From NCBI GenBank assembly GCA_963573315.1, contig OY752153.1:62001-126000 (forward strand): 64,000 bases of DNA, written 5' to 3'. Of this stretch, positions 1 to 10,354 are shown one piece after another. A model generated the notes under the pieces. The model saw only the letters and a list, made by a program, of their open reading frames with translations. It was not told where the DNA came from and did not search any database. This stretch comes from Entomortierella parvispora (Eukaryota > Mortierellomycota > Mortierellomycetes > Mortierellales > Mortierellaceae). Within the stretch, counting starts at the first letter, position 1. The number at the start of each line of letters is the position of its first letter. A program made the translations under genes and the position numbers.

Positions 1-383
1 TCGCAGCATGACTTGCATCTGCGCCTTCGTCAGAGTGGACTTGCCCCCCACTTTACTAAATCATGCAACCGCAGCCCACCCCACCCCCCTAGTTTTGCCT
101 CCAATTGTTGATTTGAAGGACTGCAGAAGGTTCTTCCGCGACGTTCCTTGCAATTGTGGAATGAAATGGACACAACAACAACAAAAAACACTCCAACACA
201 GAGAAAAACCACAACTCTCTACCATGTCATGCCACACATGCATGGTATGACAAGGCCCTGATATCTGCCAAACATTGGATCAAATGGAAAAAAAAAAGGT
301 CGAGATGCTTCCCCTTTTGTCTTTTATTAACTGTGGGAGTCGATTTTGCATCCCCGATTTTAAATAGACCTGCTGCAGTTCAG
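1..383 (+). other. Upstream segment probably holding further 5' exons
   Basis: Positions 1-60 and about 203-298 read as plausible protein in the direction of the following gene, separated by low-complexity (CAA)n sequence near 173-190 and an A-run near 286. No convincing start codon was found. This is likely intron and exon sequence of the BAR-like gene. Confidence 0.35.
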
Positions 384-2189
384 ACAAGCCTTGACGACAT
401 TGACCATGCAGGTGGATGAACTGGAACGGATCAAGCTTGGCTACTACTTTAGTAACTTGGAGAGTGAGCAAGCAAACCTGCAATTGATCCTGCAAAAAAC
501 ATCTACTATTGTCCGCGCCGAGGTCGACATTTATGAGAGAATCGCCAACAAGGGATTGAACGACACCATTCTAGAGCCCGTACGTCCCAACACATTGAAT
601 TGATACCTCAGCCCCCTTTTCTCTTAATGAAAACGACGACTGACTACCCATTTTCTTGTTTGGCCACCCCGATATTTGGGACGATATAGATGACGACGCA
701 AGGACCAGATCCTTACTGCACGTATCCTACCACCGATGAATTTTCGTCTATATTTTCCATTTTGCCACCGACACCCATCATTGCTACGGCGGGCGCCTCT
801 TCAACTTCAACGCCTCAGCCAGAGTCGACCATGTCAAACTTTTATGGGTACCATGAAGCCAATCCCTTTTCGACGGCAAGGAATCAAACCAACAACCCTC
901 CTCGCGATAGGCACTTGTTTGGAGAGATATCCTCTGTGGAATCAAAGGCGTCCATGATGCATCAGGCTGCAGCACTGCTTTCCAAGGACGGGAATGGAGC
1001 CGAGGCTGTAGTGCCGGTGACATTGGAGGAGTCTACCACTTCAAAGGAAAGTCGACATACTGCCTCGGAAGAGACGGCGAGAGATGAAATGGAAGACCAT
1101 GACGAGAGAACTGAAGCGGCTGTCGATTCGTTGACGGTTCAAGAATCGGAACAGGAGCTCATTGAAAATCCACAACTGCAGACTGTACCAGAGGAGGCCA
1201 TGCCGGATTCCCCCTCTTCATCGACTGGAGCCCGTGACGAGGAAGCATCCCCAAGTCAGGGAGTGGATCTGCGCACTGGAGAGAATCACCACCGCCGTCA
1301 GCAGGAGCTTGATGATAGTCCTCAGCCCTCCTCGAGCATCAGCAGCGCTCAGGCTTCTTCCTCTGTACAATCCTACAGTCTCCGATCGCGTTCTGGATCT
1401 CGCAGTCATCGGATGTTGGGCACGACTCCAGATTCACCCCCTGTGGGAGCCTCCATTCACATCTCAAAGGACTCTGAACTCTTGAACAATCGCGACTTTT
1501 CTTTCTCGTACGAGCCCAGGGAACTGCTGGAACAAAGGGGTCAGCACCATTCGCAATTGAACCTCAGTCATCACTCACAACAACGCTTCAGCAATGGATT
1601 CGCGGATATGGATCATGATTCGTCCCTGGAGGACTTTCGAGCCATCACCACTTCCTTGACCTCGCAACAAGTGTCCTCAACCGTCACGGTCCCCTCTCAT
1701 GGATTGTTGCATCGATCCAGCCATGGCCATCTTAGCCACAGTTCTTCCTCCAATCTCAGCAGTGCTGGAAGCATGAGCAGTGGATCCATGGGAAGTCTTC
1801 ATCACCGCCGAAGCACTGGGATGATCAAGACCAGCAGCCAAACAGGCGAGGGCAGTGGTCACATGGAGACATCCTCGTCAGCCCTCTTTGGAACGTCAAT
1901 GGAGGAACCGTTCCTGCCGTTGATGAAGCAACGCGTGGAGATGGCGGATCATATCCGGGAGCTGGGACGGGGATTGGACGACGGCATGCCTGCGTTCTTT
2001 GCAGATGATCTGGACGACGGCGAGAATGTGAGCCCCACCCGGTCGCTCAAGAGACGGGACAGTGACGGCAACGTGTCATTGCTGGCTTCTCGCCTGCAGG
2101 GCTCCAACCCGAGCTTGGATTCTGTCCGCATGGCGGATGGAAGCAGCAAGGAGATGGGTCCAACCACCACTGAGGTCGCTGTTGTGTAA
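384..2189 (+). CDS. BAR/IMD-like helical protein with long serine-rich tail (5' end not resolved)
   Basis: Two exons are supported, 384..579 and 690..2189, joined in phase 0 across a GT-AG intron of 110 nt. The first encodes a helical segment (VDELERIKLGYYFSNLE onward, about 65 residues) with the heptad-like look of a BAR, F-BAR or IMD membrane-curvature domain. The second encodes about 500 residues that are mostly Ser, Gln, His and Thr rich and probably disordered. No ATG precedes the helical exon in frame. A coding-like stretch near 203-298, ending HAWYDKALISAKHWIKW plus lysines, can splice at 299 (GT) to an acceptor at 383 and keep the frame, so more 5' exons are likely and may begin outside the window. 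A fungal IVY1-like or eisosome-type lipid-binding protein is possible, but the family is inferred from pattern only. Confidence 0.55.
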
Positions 2190-2337
2190 TGCAAGCAATC
2201 CGTTTATTGCTATTGCCGTCTTTTTTTTTTCTCGCTCTTTCTCATTGTAGCTTCCTAAAGGATGCTTCAATTTTGTACATTATCTTGCCAAGGAAATAAA
2301 AAAAAAGAAAACAGGATACGATTTTCAACAAATATTT

Positions 2338-4229
2338 TTATTGTCCCATCATGTTCAGGAAGAATCGTTGATCCTTTGGTGATAGAGATAGATTTTAACG
2401 GTTCATAACAACGAGTTCGAGGAACTATTCCGAAAAGGCGAAATGAAAAGAAAAAAAAAGGAAATAGCTTCAGTGAGTGGAAAAGGTCTTCGAGACGAAA
2501 GAAAAAGTACCATGCTGTTTTTCTTACCTGCTCGTATCCAATGGTGGCATAGCCCTTTCCTTCCCGGTCAATTCTCATGAACGCATCCGTCAAAGACTTG
2601 ACTGTGACGGCAATCTGCACAAAATTGTCAAAAGACACATCACCGCGACCTGCAGGGTTTTTACCTAGCAACGGTCAGAATCAGTGGATCAACGCAATTC
2701 CAAGGGTACCAAAGATGCAGCTGCACCCGGGCCTTTGTGGACTCTTTTTTTTTTCCCCTCATTCATTTTCAATTTTCATCTTCAACTCACCTCTCTTGTC
2801 GTATTTCTTGATGATCAATCTCAAAAAGTCGTCAGAGAGATTGTAACGGAAGGAGCGCATCGCAGTCTTGAGCTCGTTAAAGTCAATGGAACCGCTCTTG
2901 TCCTGATCAAAGGCACTGAAGCACGCGCGCCATTCTTCAATGTACTTCCACAAGCCCGAGAACTCTGCAAAGTTGATCAATCCCGAGTTGTCTAAAAGAA
3001 GGGGAGAGTCAGAGAAAGAGAGGAGAACAAGGAGTTTAGTCCCATGTGCACGCAGAGAATTACACTATTTCTTGCCGCTAAGGGGTCACTTGCCTGTATC
3101 AAACATGTTCATCATCAAGCGCACAGTCTCGATGTTGAAGGGGCTCCAGTCGCCTATAATGATGATAAAGAGAGGAGTGGGGCTATTTAGTTCCAGGGTT
3201 TGAAATCATCGTCATCATTCGCTGGGTTTTGTCGTAATAGCCAAGAGAAGCTAAGAATAGCGACAATTGAAAGAGAAAACGCGCGTCTTGCTCAAAAGAA
3301 AGATCGCCTCTTTTCTTTTACTTTGCCAAGTGTTGTTGACAAAAGGCTCCAAGCACAGCCGGTCGAGTCCACATGGACACTGAAGACAGCCCCGAAATGC
3401 GTGGGAGGAAAGAGGCATTTTTAAAGATCCTGTTACGACGCTTCTTTTTTTTTTTTCTCTTTGTGGACATTACCATTGATGAGAGCACGCTGGAGCTCCT
3501 CCGTGCTCAGCTGGCCAGAGCGATCCGAGTCCACAGCGTCGAACCAATAACGGAGATTTGCCTCATTGCTTACAGGGGCTGTGGCGTTTGATATAGGTGT
3601 GGTGTGAACCGCAGAGAGTTCATGAAGGCGTTTACGGCAAAGCACGGAAAGACAATCATGGATGGAGAAAGTGGGTGGTTAACAATTAGCAAAAGACAGA
3701 ATAAAAAAAACGTAAGAGACGACAACGCCAGTGGGAAAATCCATGTTCCTCTACGTCGACCCAGCCCAGGTCCAGTCCCGAGTCAAAAAAAACCGAGCTT
3801 TGCTTGCTGTCCTTTGCGCCCTGGTTCCGCAGACATCTGATGACTGTCCCTCTCGTTGATGGTCTGATGATGCCACCTTGTCAGGTTAGATGGATGCATC
3901 TCCTTCTTCCTTGGTCATCTCGTTTGTAAAGTTCCTCGAGAGCTCTTCCGCTTGCCAAAAAAATAAAAAGGTACAGAGAGCAACGCGATCCCAGTTCCAG
4001 GAACAGAGAAGACTTGGTAGAGAACAGTACCTTGGGGTGGTGCCTGGTAGCCCCCTGCAACATATCCAGGCTGGGCGGCGGCGGCGGCGGCGGCAGGGGC
4101 CTGGTACTGACCGTAAACGCTCTGCTGCTGGGGAGGAGGGGCCTGGTACTGGCCGTATTGCTGCTGCTGTCCGTACTGCTGGTGCTGGGGTGGGGGCTGC
4201 TGCTGGTAGTTGTACTGGTTGTAGGCCAT
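2338..4229 (-). CDS. Penta-EF-hand calcium-binding protein (ALG-2/PEF1/sorcin family)
   Basis: Six exons on the minus strand: 4031..4229, 3474..3578, 3094..3153, 2791..2991, 2528..2664 and 2338..2373, giving 245 residues. The N-terminal 66 residues are the Gln/Pro/Tyr/Ala-rich tail typical of PEF proteins (repeated YGQYQAP). EF1 (loop D83-E94, DSDRSGQLSTEE), EF2 (DTDNSGLINFAE) and EF3 (DQDKSGSIDFNE) are canonical Ca2+ loops. EF4 has a GKNPAGRG insertion and lacks a proper loop. EF5 is degenerate, as is usual because it mediates dimerisation. PEF proteins bind Ca2+ and then dock on partners in ER-Golgi trafficking and membrane repair; that role is family knowledge. The exon 3 donor is GC rather than GT, as the frame and the EF2 loop demand. 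The gene is divergent from the RCC1-like gene. Confidence 0.92.
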
Positions 4230-4537
4230 TGTGGTGAGTAGGAGTTTGTTCCTTGAAAGGGTCGAGTAGTCGAGTGGAGGAGGATGGAAACAGAGGTAAA
4301 AGGTAAAGGCGTGGCGTGGGAGGAGAGAAGAGAAGAAGGGCGCTTTTATCTGCCGGGGAGCGAAAACGATGAGAAATGGCAAAGCGCCAGACAGACAGAA
4401 AGAAGGAAGAAAGAAGGCCTGGCCCGTTCAAATAAAAAAGACAGTCCGTTCCTTCTTTCTTTCTCCGTAGAAAGTCGAATGCTGATCACTTTGTCCATTC
4501 TCTACCCGAAAGCACAACCACACCACCCGCGCCTTGC
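4230..4537. promoter_or_regulatory. Divergent intergenic region, PEF gene / RCC1-like gene
   Basis: About 308 bp separate two divergent start codons, so both promoters must lie here. The stretch is purine-rich in its middle part (about 4314-4420). No specific factor site is claimed. Confidence 0.5.
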
Positions 4538-6253
4538 ATGGCCCTTGCAATCATGTCCTTTGCACGCGCTCTCACTCACGCGAGCACAGCCGCCTCTCGG
4601 TCCTCGCTTCGCCGCGCTTTCGCAAACAGAAACTTCGCGTCTGCCTTCCATTCCTTCGCAAGGCGAAACAAGTCATGTGTGGTCGAATGGGGCTATGGCT
4701 CAACAGACCGGAACATCTTTGAAAGCGACTCTGTTATCCCCAAGGTTTGTTGGCGGCTATGCTCTTGGCATTGCGTCCTTGCCTGTGTCTTTACAACAGA
4801 TATCTAACTGGGTGTACAATCTTGTCAATCCGAGTAGGGACCCAACAAGACATGGATCGCAGCAGGAACTTCTCATCGATTGATCGCACTCTCAGGTGAA
4901 AGCGAGACAGGCATCCTTGGCGGAGGCATGAACCACAGTGGGCAGCTAGGGAACGGACTGCGTGAGGAGGGATCTACTTTTAGCGCAATCGACACGTCCG
5001 GCCTGGATATCTTGGGTCTGGCTTGTGGACGCGAACATTCCATGCTCCTAGCCAAACCTCAATCGGACGATCCCAATGAATTAGAGCAGGACTCAAAGAC
5101 TTTGCTGTTTGGGTTTGGAAACTCAATGTACGGACAACTGGGTCTGGGCGTCTCCAAGGATACGTTGAACAAGGAGTTTACGGGACACAGCGTTGAAGGA
5201 TTCGTGTTTGAACCTTCCCCAACCGCCGTCGAATTACCAGATCCTAGCGAAAACGTCGTCCAAGTCCAGTGTGGCCTGGATCATACTGTTCTCCTCACAG
5301 GTACTACTATACAAAGCGTCTTTAGGATCTCGGGAGTTGCTAGAAGATTCCTAACAATCGCCCCGTAACTTGACTGTATAGATCAAGGAAACTTGTATTC
5401 GATGGGATGGGGCGCTGATGGGCAGCTCGGTCTTGGAGAGGGCTCAAGTTCCGACAGAGCGGTACCGACTCTTATTGAGCGTCTTAGTTTCAAGGCTTGC
5501 GGCCAGGAAGTAGGGAAGGTACTGGATATTTCTTCCTCCACCGACTTTACCCTAGCTCTTCTCGACAACAATCAGATCTGGATCTGGGGAAACTCGGAAT
5601 ATGGCCAATGCATGCTCAACAAGAAGATTGACAGGGTAACAAAATTAGCAGCTGCATTTAGTGTTAGGTCAACTCGAGAGAAAAGACCTGCTAAACTAGA
5701 AAGATTGAAAACTCCTTTACACTTTTAGATCTTGGAGCCCATCCACATCCCCCATCCTATTCCCGAGTCAGAAGTTATCAAGGCCGTTGCTGCCGGAGGC
5801 ACCTTTGGGTTGCTGTTGACAGAATCGGGAAAGGTCTATACCTGTGGCTACGGCGCTCTTGGACTTGGCAAGGATAAAACCCAGATTTTGATGCCCGAGC
5901 AGATCCCATCGCTGTCCAACATTTGCAAGATTGTCGCCAACACAGACTATGCGGCCGCCATTAATGGTACGAAATCTGGGAAAGAGGGTCGAGAATGCGT
6001 GAAGAAAGGGCCGTTGACGACTTTATGAGCTAATGCATGTGCGATATCCATTTTAATGTTGATAGATAAAGGTGAGTTGTTCACTTGGGGCACTTGTGGT
6101 CAAACCGGCCGACTTGGTCACGGAGAATTTGGGCATTGTTTTGAACCAAAGAGGGTTAAGATGCCACAAGAACTTGAAGGACAAAGCGTGTTTGTGCACG
6201 AGGTCGCGTTGGGTCAAGATGGAGGATTGGCAGTAGTAGAACTGGACCCATGA
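4538..6253 (+). CDS. Mitochondrial RCC1-repeat protein (RCC1L/Fmp25-like)
   Basis: Six exons fit: 4538..4744, 4800..4833, 4896..5300, 5382..5635, 5729..5966 and 6066..6253, giving 441 residues. Residues 1 to about 45 (MALAIMSFARALTH, then many R, S and A and no acidic residue) look like a mitochondrial presequence. Six or more RCC1 blades follow, with signatures such as GGGMNHSGQLGNG, GFGNSMYGQLGLG, GWGADGQLGLG, WIWGNSEYGQ, GYGALGLGK and WGTCGQTGRLGHG, which form a seven-bladed propeller in this family. Human RCC1L and yeast Fmp25 act in mitochondrial ribosome or respiratory-complex biogenesis; the assignment here rests on the presequence and length. The second exon is only 34 nt and is the least certain part, because a hydrophobic stretch in another frame at 4743-4800 could belong to an alternative splice form. 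Confidence 0.85.
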
Positions 6254-6364
6254 TATGTCAGAGGCTAGCAAAAGATCCGAGTAAAAAAAAATCATTGAAA
6301 CTTGAAGACGTGTTCATTATTAGGAAGATATTTTTCTATGTTACAGAGGTATACAAAGGAAGCA

Positions 6365-6383
6365 GGGGGGGGGGGGGGGGGGG
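6365..6383. repeat. Poly-G run of 19
   Basis: Nineteen consecutive G on the plus strand end four bases from the stop codon of the minus-strand Tmemb_170 gene. The transcript would therefore carry a run of 19 C in its 3' UTR immediately after the stop. Confidence 0.9.
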
Positions 6384-6387
6384 CTGA

Positions 6388-7251
6388 CTAGAGAATTGTC
6401 GTAACGGTAGAGTAGGAGCCCATGATGACAACTAGGGCTTGGATAAGGCCCCAGAGGAACGGCACCCATGTGGACATGCGATAGACACCAGCATTGTAGA
6501 TCGCCGCGATAGCCAGACCTAGTCCACGAGACAGACAAATAAAAGAGCAGGTTAGTCAAAAGAAGAAAAAGGAAGAAGACTCGAGGAGACTCCGGCCGAG
6601 TCCTCTCCTCTCCGTGTCAGAGAAGCCCGAGGGGTCTGGTTCGACGTTGGATCGGGACTGATAGCGCCTGTGGCCACCAAATTTGCTGGTTCTTTGCTCC
6701 TTTGACTTCTAGCGTCCGAATTCCACATTCCAGCAAAAACAGAACCTGCTCTTGAACAAATGGTCTTCATCGAGGCATGGGTCCAACAAGCGGAATGGTC
6801 GCAGTGTTGGTTGTATCCTGAGCGCTGTTCCTGAACAAGCCATTAGGTTCTTACCAACAAGACTCCCACTAACAAAGGCTATGAATGCACCCGTGATCAT
6901 GAAGAGTAGCGGTAATAGAATCGCCCATTTGTAGTGCCTCCGCCCAAAGACTAGACATGCCCAGCATCCAGCCAAGGTGTAGATGGAAACGATAAAAATC
7001 AGCGTCCAGAAGGTCGTGAAGCGCCAGATGTCTATTCCGGGAAATATGCAAATGTCAAGAGTGAAATGGTTAGCCACCTCGCCAGTTGTAAAGTGATCCC
7101 TCCAGAAGGAGGTCTGACTGCCTTGCTGCTACTTACCTCTGGGGTAGTACATGAAGATGCCATGCGTAAGTGGATCAGTGACGGGCCAGTACAGGGAGGG
7201 CCATGGCGGGGTGATGTAGTCTGCTGGCGGCTGAAAACCGTTCTGGGACAT
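6388..7251 (-). CDS. Small integral membrane protein, Tmemb_170 family
   Basis: Three exons, 7137..7251, 6855..7031 and 6388..6518, give 140 residues. The N-terminus is soluble and Pro/Trp-rich (PPWPSLYWPVTDPLTHG), with the IFMYYPRDIWRFTTFW element that introduces the first membrane span. Three hydrophobic helices follow (FWTLIFIVSIYTLAGCWACLV; WAILLPLLFMITGAFIAFVSG; a last span around WVPFLWGLIQALVVIMG). This matches the TMEM170 family, whose animal members act in ER membrane shaping; the yeast-like role is not established. Length is normal. It is divergent from LSM1. Intron 2 is 336 nt, long for this locus. Confidence 0.85.
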
Positions 7252-7829
7252 GAAAGAGCGCCGGAAATAGCCTGGAGAAGTAAAGCCAGGGAGGGGAAAT
7301 GGATGCGAGCGTGCCTTGGCAAGGGGTACAAGTCAGGATGGATGGAAGGAAGGATGGGTTGGGAAGGAGGAAGGAAGGGAGGAGGAGGAGGAGGAGGAGG
7401 AGGAAGGAGGTGAGGAAGAAGAAAGGCTGGAGGAAGGAAGGAAGGAAGGAAGGAAGGAAGGGAAGGGAAGGGAAGGGAAGGGAAGGACCACACCTTTCAG
7501 GCAGGCAGACAGAAGGAAAGAAAGCGACGAAACACACGCTCTCGAAGGTGTTGCTGTAAAATGAATGAATGAACTCAGCCTCGCTCTCGCTCTCTTTCGC
7601 TCTCAGTCCCTCCCTCCTCCACCGTCACATTCTTCTTTGATCCTTCTTCCCATCAACCCACCAGACAATCCTCGGACAGCACCATCAGGAACAGGACTCC
7701 CCCCTTGGCCCCACACAAGTCAAGGAAGCGAAAAAAAACCCCTTCAAGGACCAGACACACTGCACATTCTGTTGCATTCCATCCTTCCTTCCAGAATCCC
7801 ATCCATCATCGACATCACATATTCGCTCC
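7252..7829. promoter_or_regulatory. Divergent intergenic region Tmemb_170 / LSM1 with purine microsatellite
   Basis: 578 bp between divergent start codons. From about 7340 to 7486 the plus strand is almost pure purine: (GGA)n around 7379-7408, then (GGAA)n and (GGGAA)n to 7486. Such tracts are often nucleosome-poor; that consequence is inferred. No gene is seen here; the open frames over it are low-complexity. Confidence 0.6.
7372..7486. repeat. Purine microsatellite (GGA)n/(GGAA)n
   Basis: Tandem GGA units pass into GGAA and then GGGAA units, with almost no pyrimidines on the plus strand. Frames across it encode only Gly/Glu/Arg or Pro/Ser/Leu repeats. Confidence 0.85.
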
Positions 7830-8599
7830 ATGGATAGCTTCCAGATCTTCACCACCTCGACCAGCTTGGTCGACAGCGTCGACAGTATGTGAACTTTTCC
7901 CTCCCTTTCCTGCATTGCAAACCAGCTCCCCCTGGATTCATATGCATGTCTGCATGCTTGTTTTTATTCAATGCCTGCATTCGAATGATTGGACGCGGAG
8001 TTGCCTTACTCATATCTTTTCTTTCTGTATGCGCTCCTTATCGCGACTCCACGATAATCTGTAGAGAAATTGCTGGTCGTGCTCAGAGATGGCAGAAAAC
8101 TCATTGGTATCCTCCGCTCGTTCGATCAGTTTGGTAGGCACAGCATTGGACTGATTGGAAAGAGACAAGGTGGAGGTTTTCTTGCATGTAGTTCTTGCCC
8201 CAACACTGATCTTTTATCATCACCTTAGCCAACTTGGTACTCCAGGACACCATTGAAAGGATATACGTTGGAGATGCCTACGGTGATATTCCCCGTGGTA
8301 TCTTCATCATCCGTGGCGAGAATGTTGTTCTTCTGGGAGAAATTGTAAGATGAGTACAGCTCTTTTGCGTCGTGTGTTTGCTGCAAATGAAAGATAACTG
8401 ACATTTCTTCCGTGAACTATCTCTTCAGGACCTGGATAAGGAAGACGAGTCCCCCCTGAGAGAAGTGCCTGTAGAGGAGATTTTACAGGTGCAGCGCGAG
8501 GAAATGGAACTTCGGGTAAAACGAGAAAAGATCAAGAACCGTATGCTCAGTGACCAGGGATTCTCTGTCGACCAAGCAGAATTTGGTGATCTCTACTAG
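7830..8599 (+). CDS. LSM1: Sm-like protein LSM1
   Basis: Four exons, 7830..7884, 8065..8133, 8229..8344 and 8429..8599, give 136 residues. The Sm1 motif ([27 protein letters not shown]) and Sm2 motif ([19 protein letters not shown]) are intact, and the C-terminal helical extension ([20 protein letters not shown]) is the one specific to LSM1. LSM1 is the defining subunit of the cytoplasmic Lsm1-7 ring, which with Pat1 binds the 3' end of deadenylated mRNA and promotes decapping in P-bodies. Length matches yeast and human LSM1. An AATAAA lies at 8620-8625, 21 nt past the stop. Confidence 0.95.
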
Positions 8600-8756
8600 A
8601 CACCGGGTCGAACGCCCACAATAAAACCCAAGTGTGGCGATCTCATAACCTCATGTTCACAGGATGAATAATGCCTGTTTCTTGTTTATTGTATTCCACA
8701 CAGATGATTTTGCTCTTTTAGGTCCGAGGGTATAGTTGTCTCCTCTAACAGGCAAC

Positions 8757-10202
8757 CTAACCGTACCACTTGCCCTTCTCCATGTGCTCCTTGGCGACAC
8801 GCGTAGGGATCATTGTTTTCCGAATATTGTACACCTCGATGAGTTCCTATAATGACAACGTAAACGCTCTAGTTAGAAAAAGCAGGAATGTCGTGGCATC
8901 TTTGAAAAATCACCGTGTCGCTCATATTACCCTCCACATGGCCATGTCAATGTTCATGATCATTTGCTTCTTTAGCAAACCACCTTGGTAATCTTCGGCA
9001 GTCGGTGTCTCACACAGCTCAACCATTGGTTGAATATTTGCTCCCTCTCGGGGCTCGTCACCATCTTCCATATCGGGGTTATCGACATCTTCTTCCGTGA
9101 TACTGACTTTGCCATCGCGAACAAGGAAAGAGAGGTAGAAGATATTCTCGACCGTTTGGCCAAAGGACTCTGGGTTAATGACGAGATGAAACAGGTTCAC
9201 CTTCTCCTCCATTTGCTCCAGAATATCGCTGATTTGCATAACATTCTTTGTAGTTTCGTTTTCCTGTCGAGCAATATCCTCCTCCCGAAGTTCCTGTGGC
9301 CTCTTCATGTCCTTGGGGTCGCGGACAATACGTGTCCTCTGCTTCATGTTCCTCGTCTTGTGCTCAACGGCCATAGGTCCCAACCTATTAGACAGTATTC
9401 GAAATAATGTACAACCGTAGTGGAATAAATTAGCGATTGTTCAGGCGGGCACACCTGTCAAAGTGATATGAACCCATAAGCATGGCCTCTTACATGAAAT
9501 CCATTGTGGGAGCTTTTCGGGACCACTTCATGGCCATGCGACCCAGTTTGGCCCAGTCAAGCCCTCGCTCTTCACTTTCCACCTCGTGCCCACCCATAGT
9601 GTTAACCAGGCGTGTTAAGTACTCTGCTTCATCAAAACCTCCTTGACCCATCTTCAGTTGCTTTGCTTTTTGCATCCCCAAATCTGCAGACATGACCAAC
9701 AGCTTGGCATCCAGTGTAGCTTCGTGCGTTCCAAACACTGTACAATATCAACAAGAAGTTGGTCAGTCAAAGGAAAAAACCCCCGTCTGATGTGAAGGCT
9801 TTGCTCGGTCAAGAAACTCTTTCACTCTGTCAGTCTTACCATTCTTGTACAGATTGTTGGCCCTGTCTACATTTGACAAAAGGTCATTGTTGGTTGGTTC
9901 CATCAGCTCCTTCCGACGCTCTACATGAAATGGAGAAAAAGAGTTCAAAGTCAATCCTCCAAGTTCGATGCAATGGTTCCAACTGTTCACATGCTTGCGG
10001 CTTCATCAAGAATCGACAGAGGTTCGAGCATACCCTCAGTGTCCGTGATGAGCTGGCGGTACTGCTGTCGAATCTTTCTCTTTTCATCTTTTATCCTCTC
10101 CTTGGCCATGTCTTCGTCTTGCGAGGCATCGCCATTGTGCATGTCCTCGTCCTGGTCCATGTCGGCCTCGTGCTCGTCTTCGCTCTGGAGCTGTCGACGC
10201 AT
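8757..10202 (-). CDS. NSE4: SMC5-SMC6 complex kleisin subunit Nse4
   Basis: Five exons, 10034..10202, 9840..9920, 9494..9737, 8931..9384 and 8757..8846, give 345 residues. After an acidic start comes the conserved N-terminal helix region (RKIRQQYRQLITDTEERR, NVDRANNLYKN, TLDAKLLVMSADLGMQKAKQL), which binds the SMC6 neck. The C-terminal Nse4 winged-helix domain (KVNLFHLVINPESFGQTVENIFYLSFLVRDG to the NPDMEDGDEP loop) binds SMC5. Nse4 closes the SMC5/6 ring used in recombinational repair and replication-fork stability. Intron 1 uses the donor inside GAG-GGTATGC; splicing there joins DTE to ERRKELMEP as in relatives. The 5' flank is short, about 150 bp from the next gene's stop. Confidence 0.93.
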
Positions 10203-10354
10203 GTTGTGATGGAGCTGTGGAATGATGGGTCAGGGGCAATGATTAGAGCGTGTTGTCTTGTATTTGGTGGCAAACCACAAGTGTTGTCTTTTTGGCTCAA
10301 ACGCGCCGATCATTTTGGCAGTCACAGTTTCTCGCATGAAGAGAAGACGGCATG

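Noticed and set aside
4284-4883. 199-codon plus-strand frame over the start of the RCC1-like gene
   Set aside because: It overlaps the presequence exon in another frame, starts in the purine-rich promoter and has no domain; only its end (4800-4833) is used, as a small exon.
7032-7537. Frames of 115-153 codons near 7.3 kb on both strands
   Set aside because: They translate the GGA/GGAA microsatellite and are pure Pro/Ser/Leu or Gly/Glu/Arg repeats.
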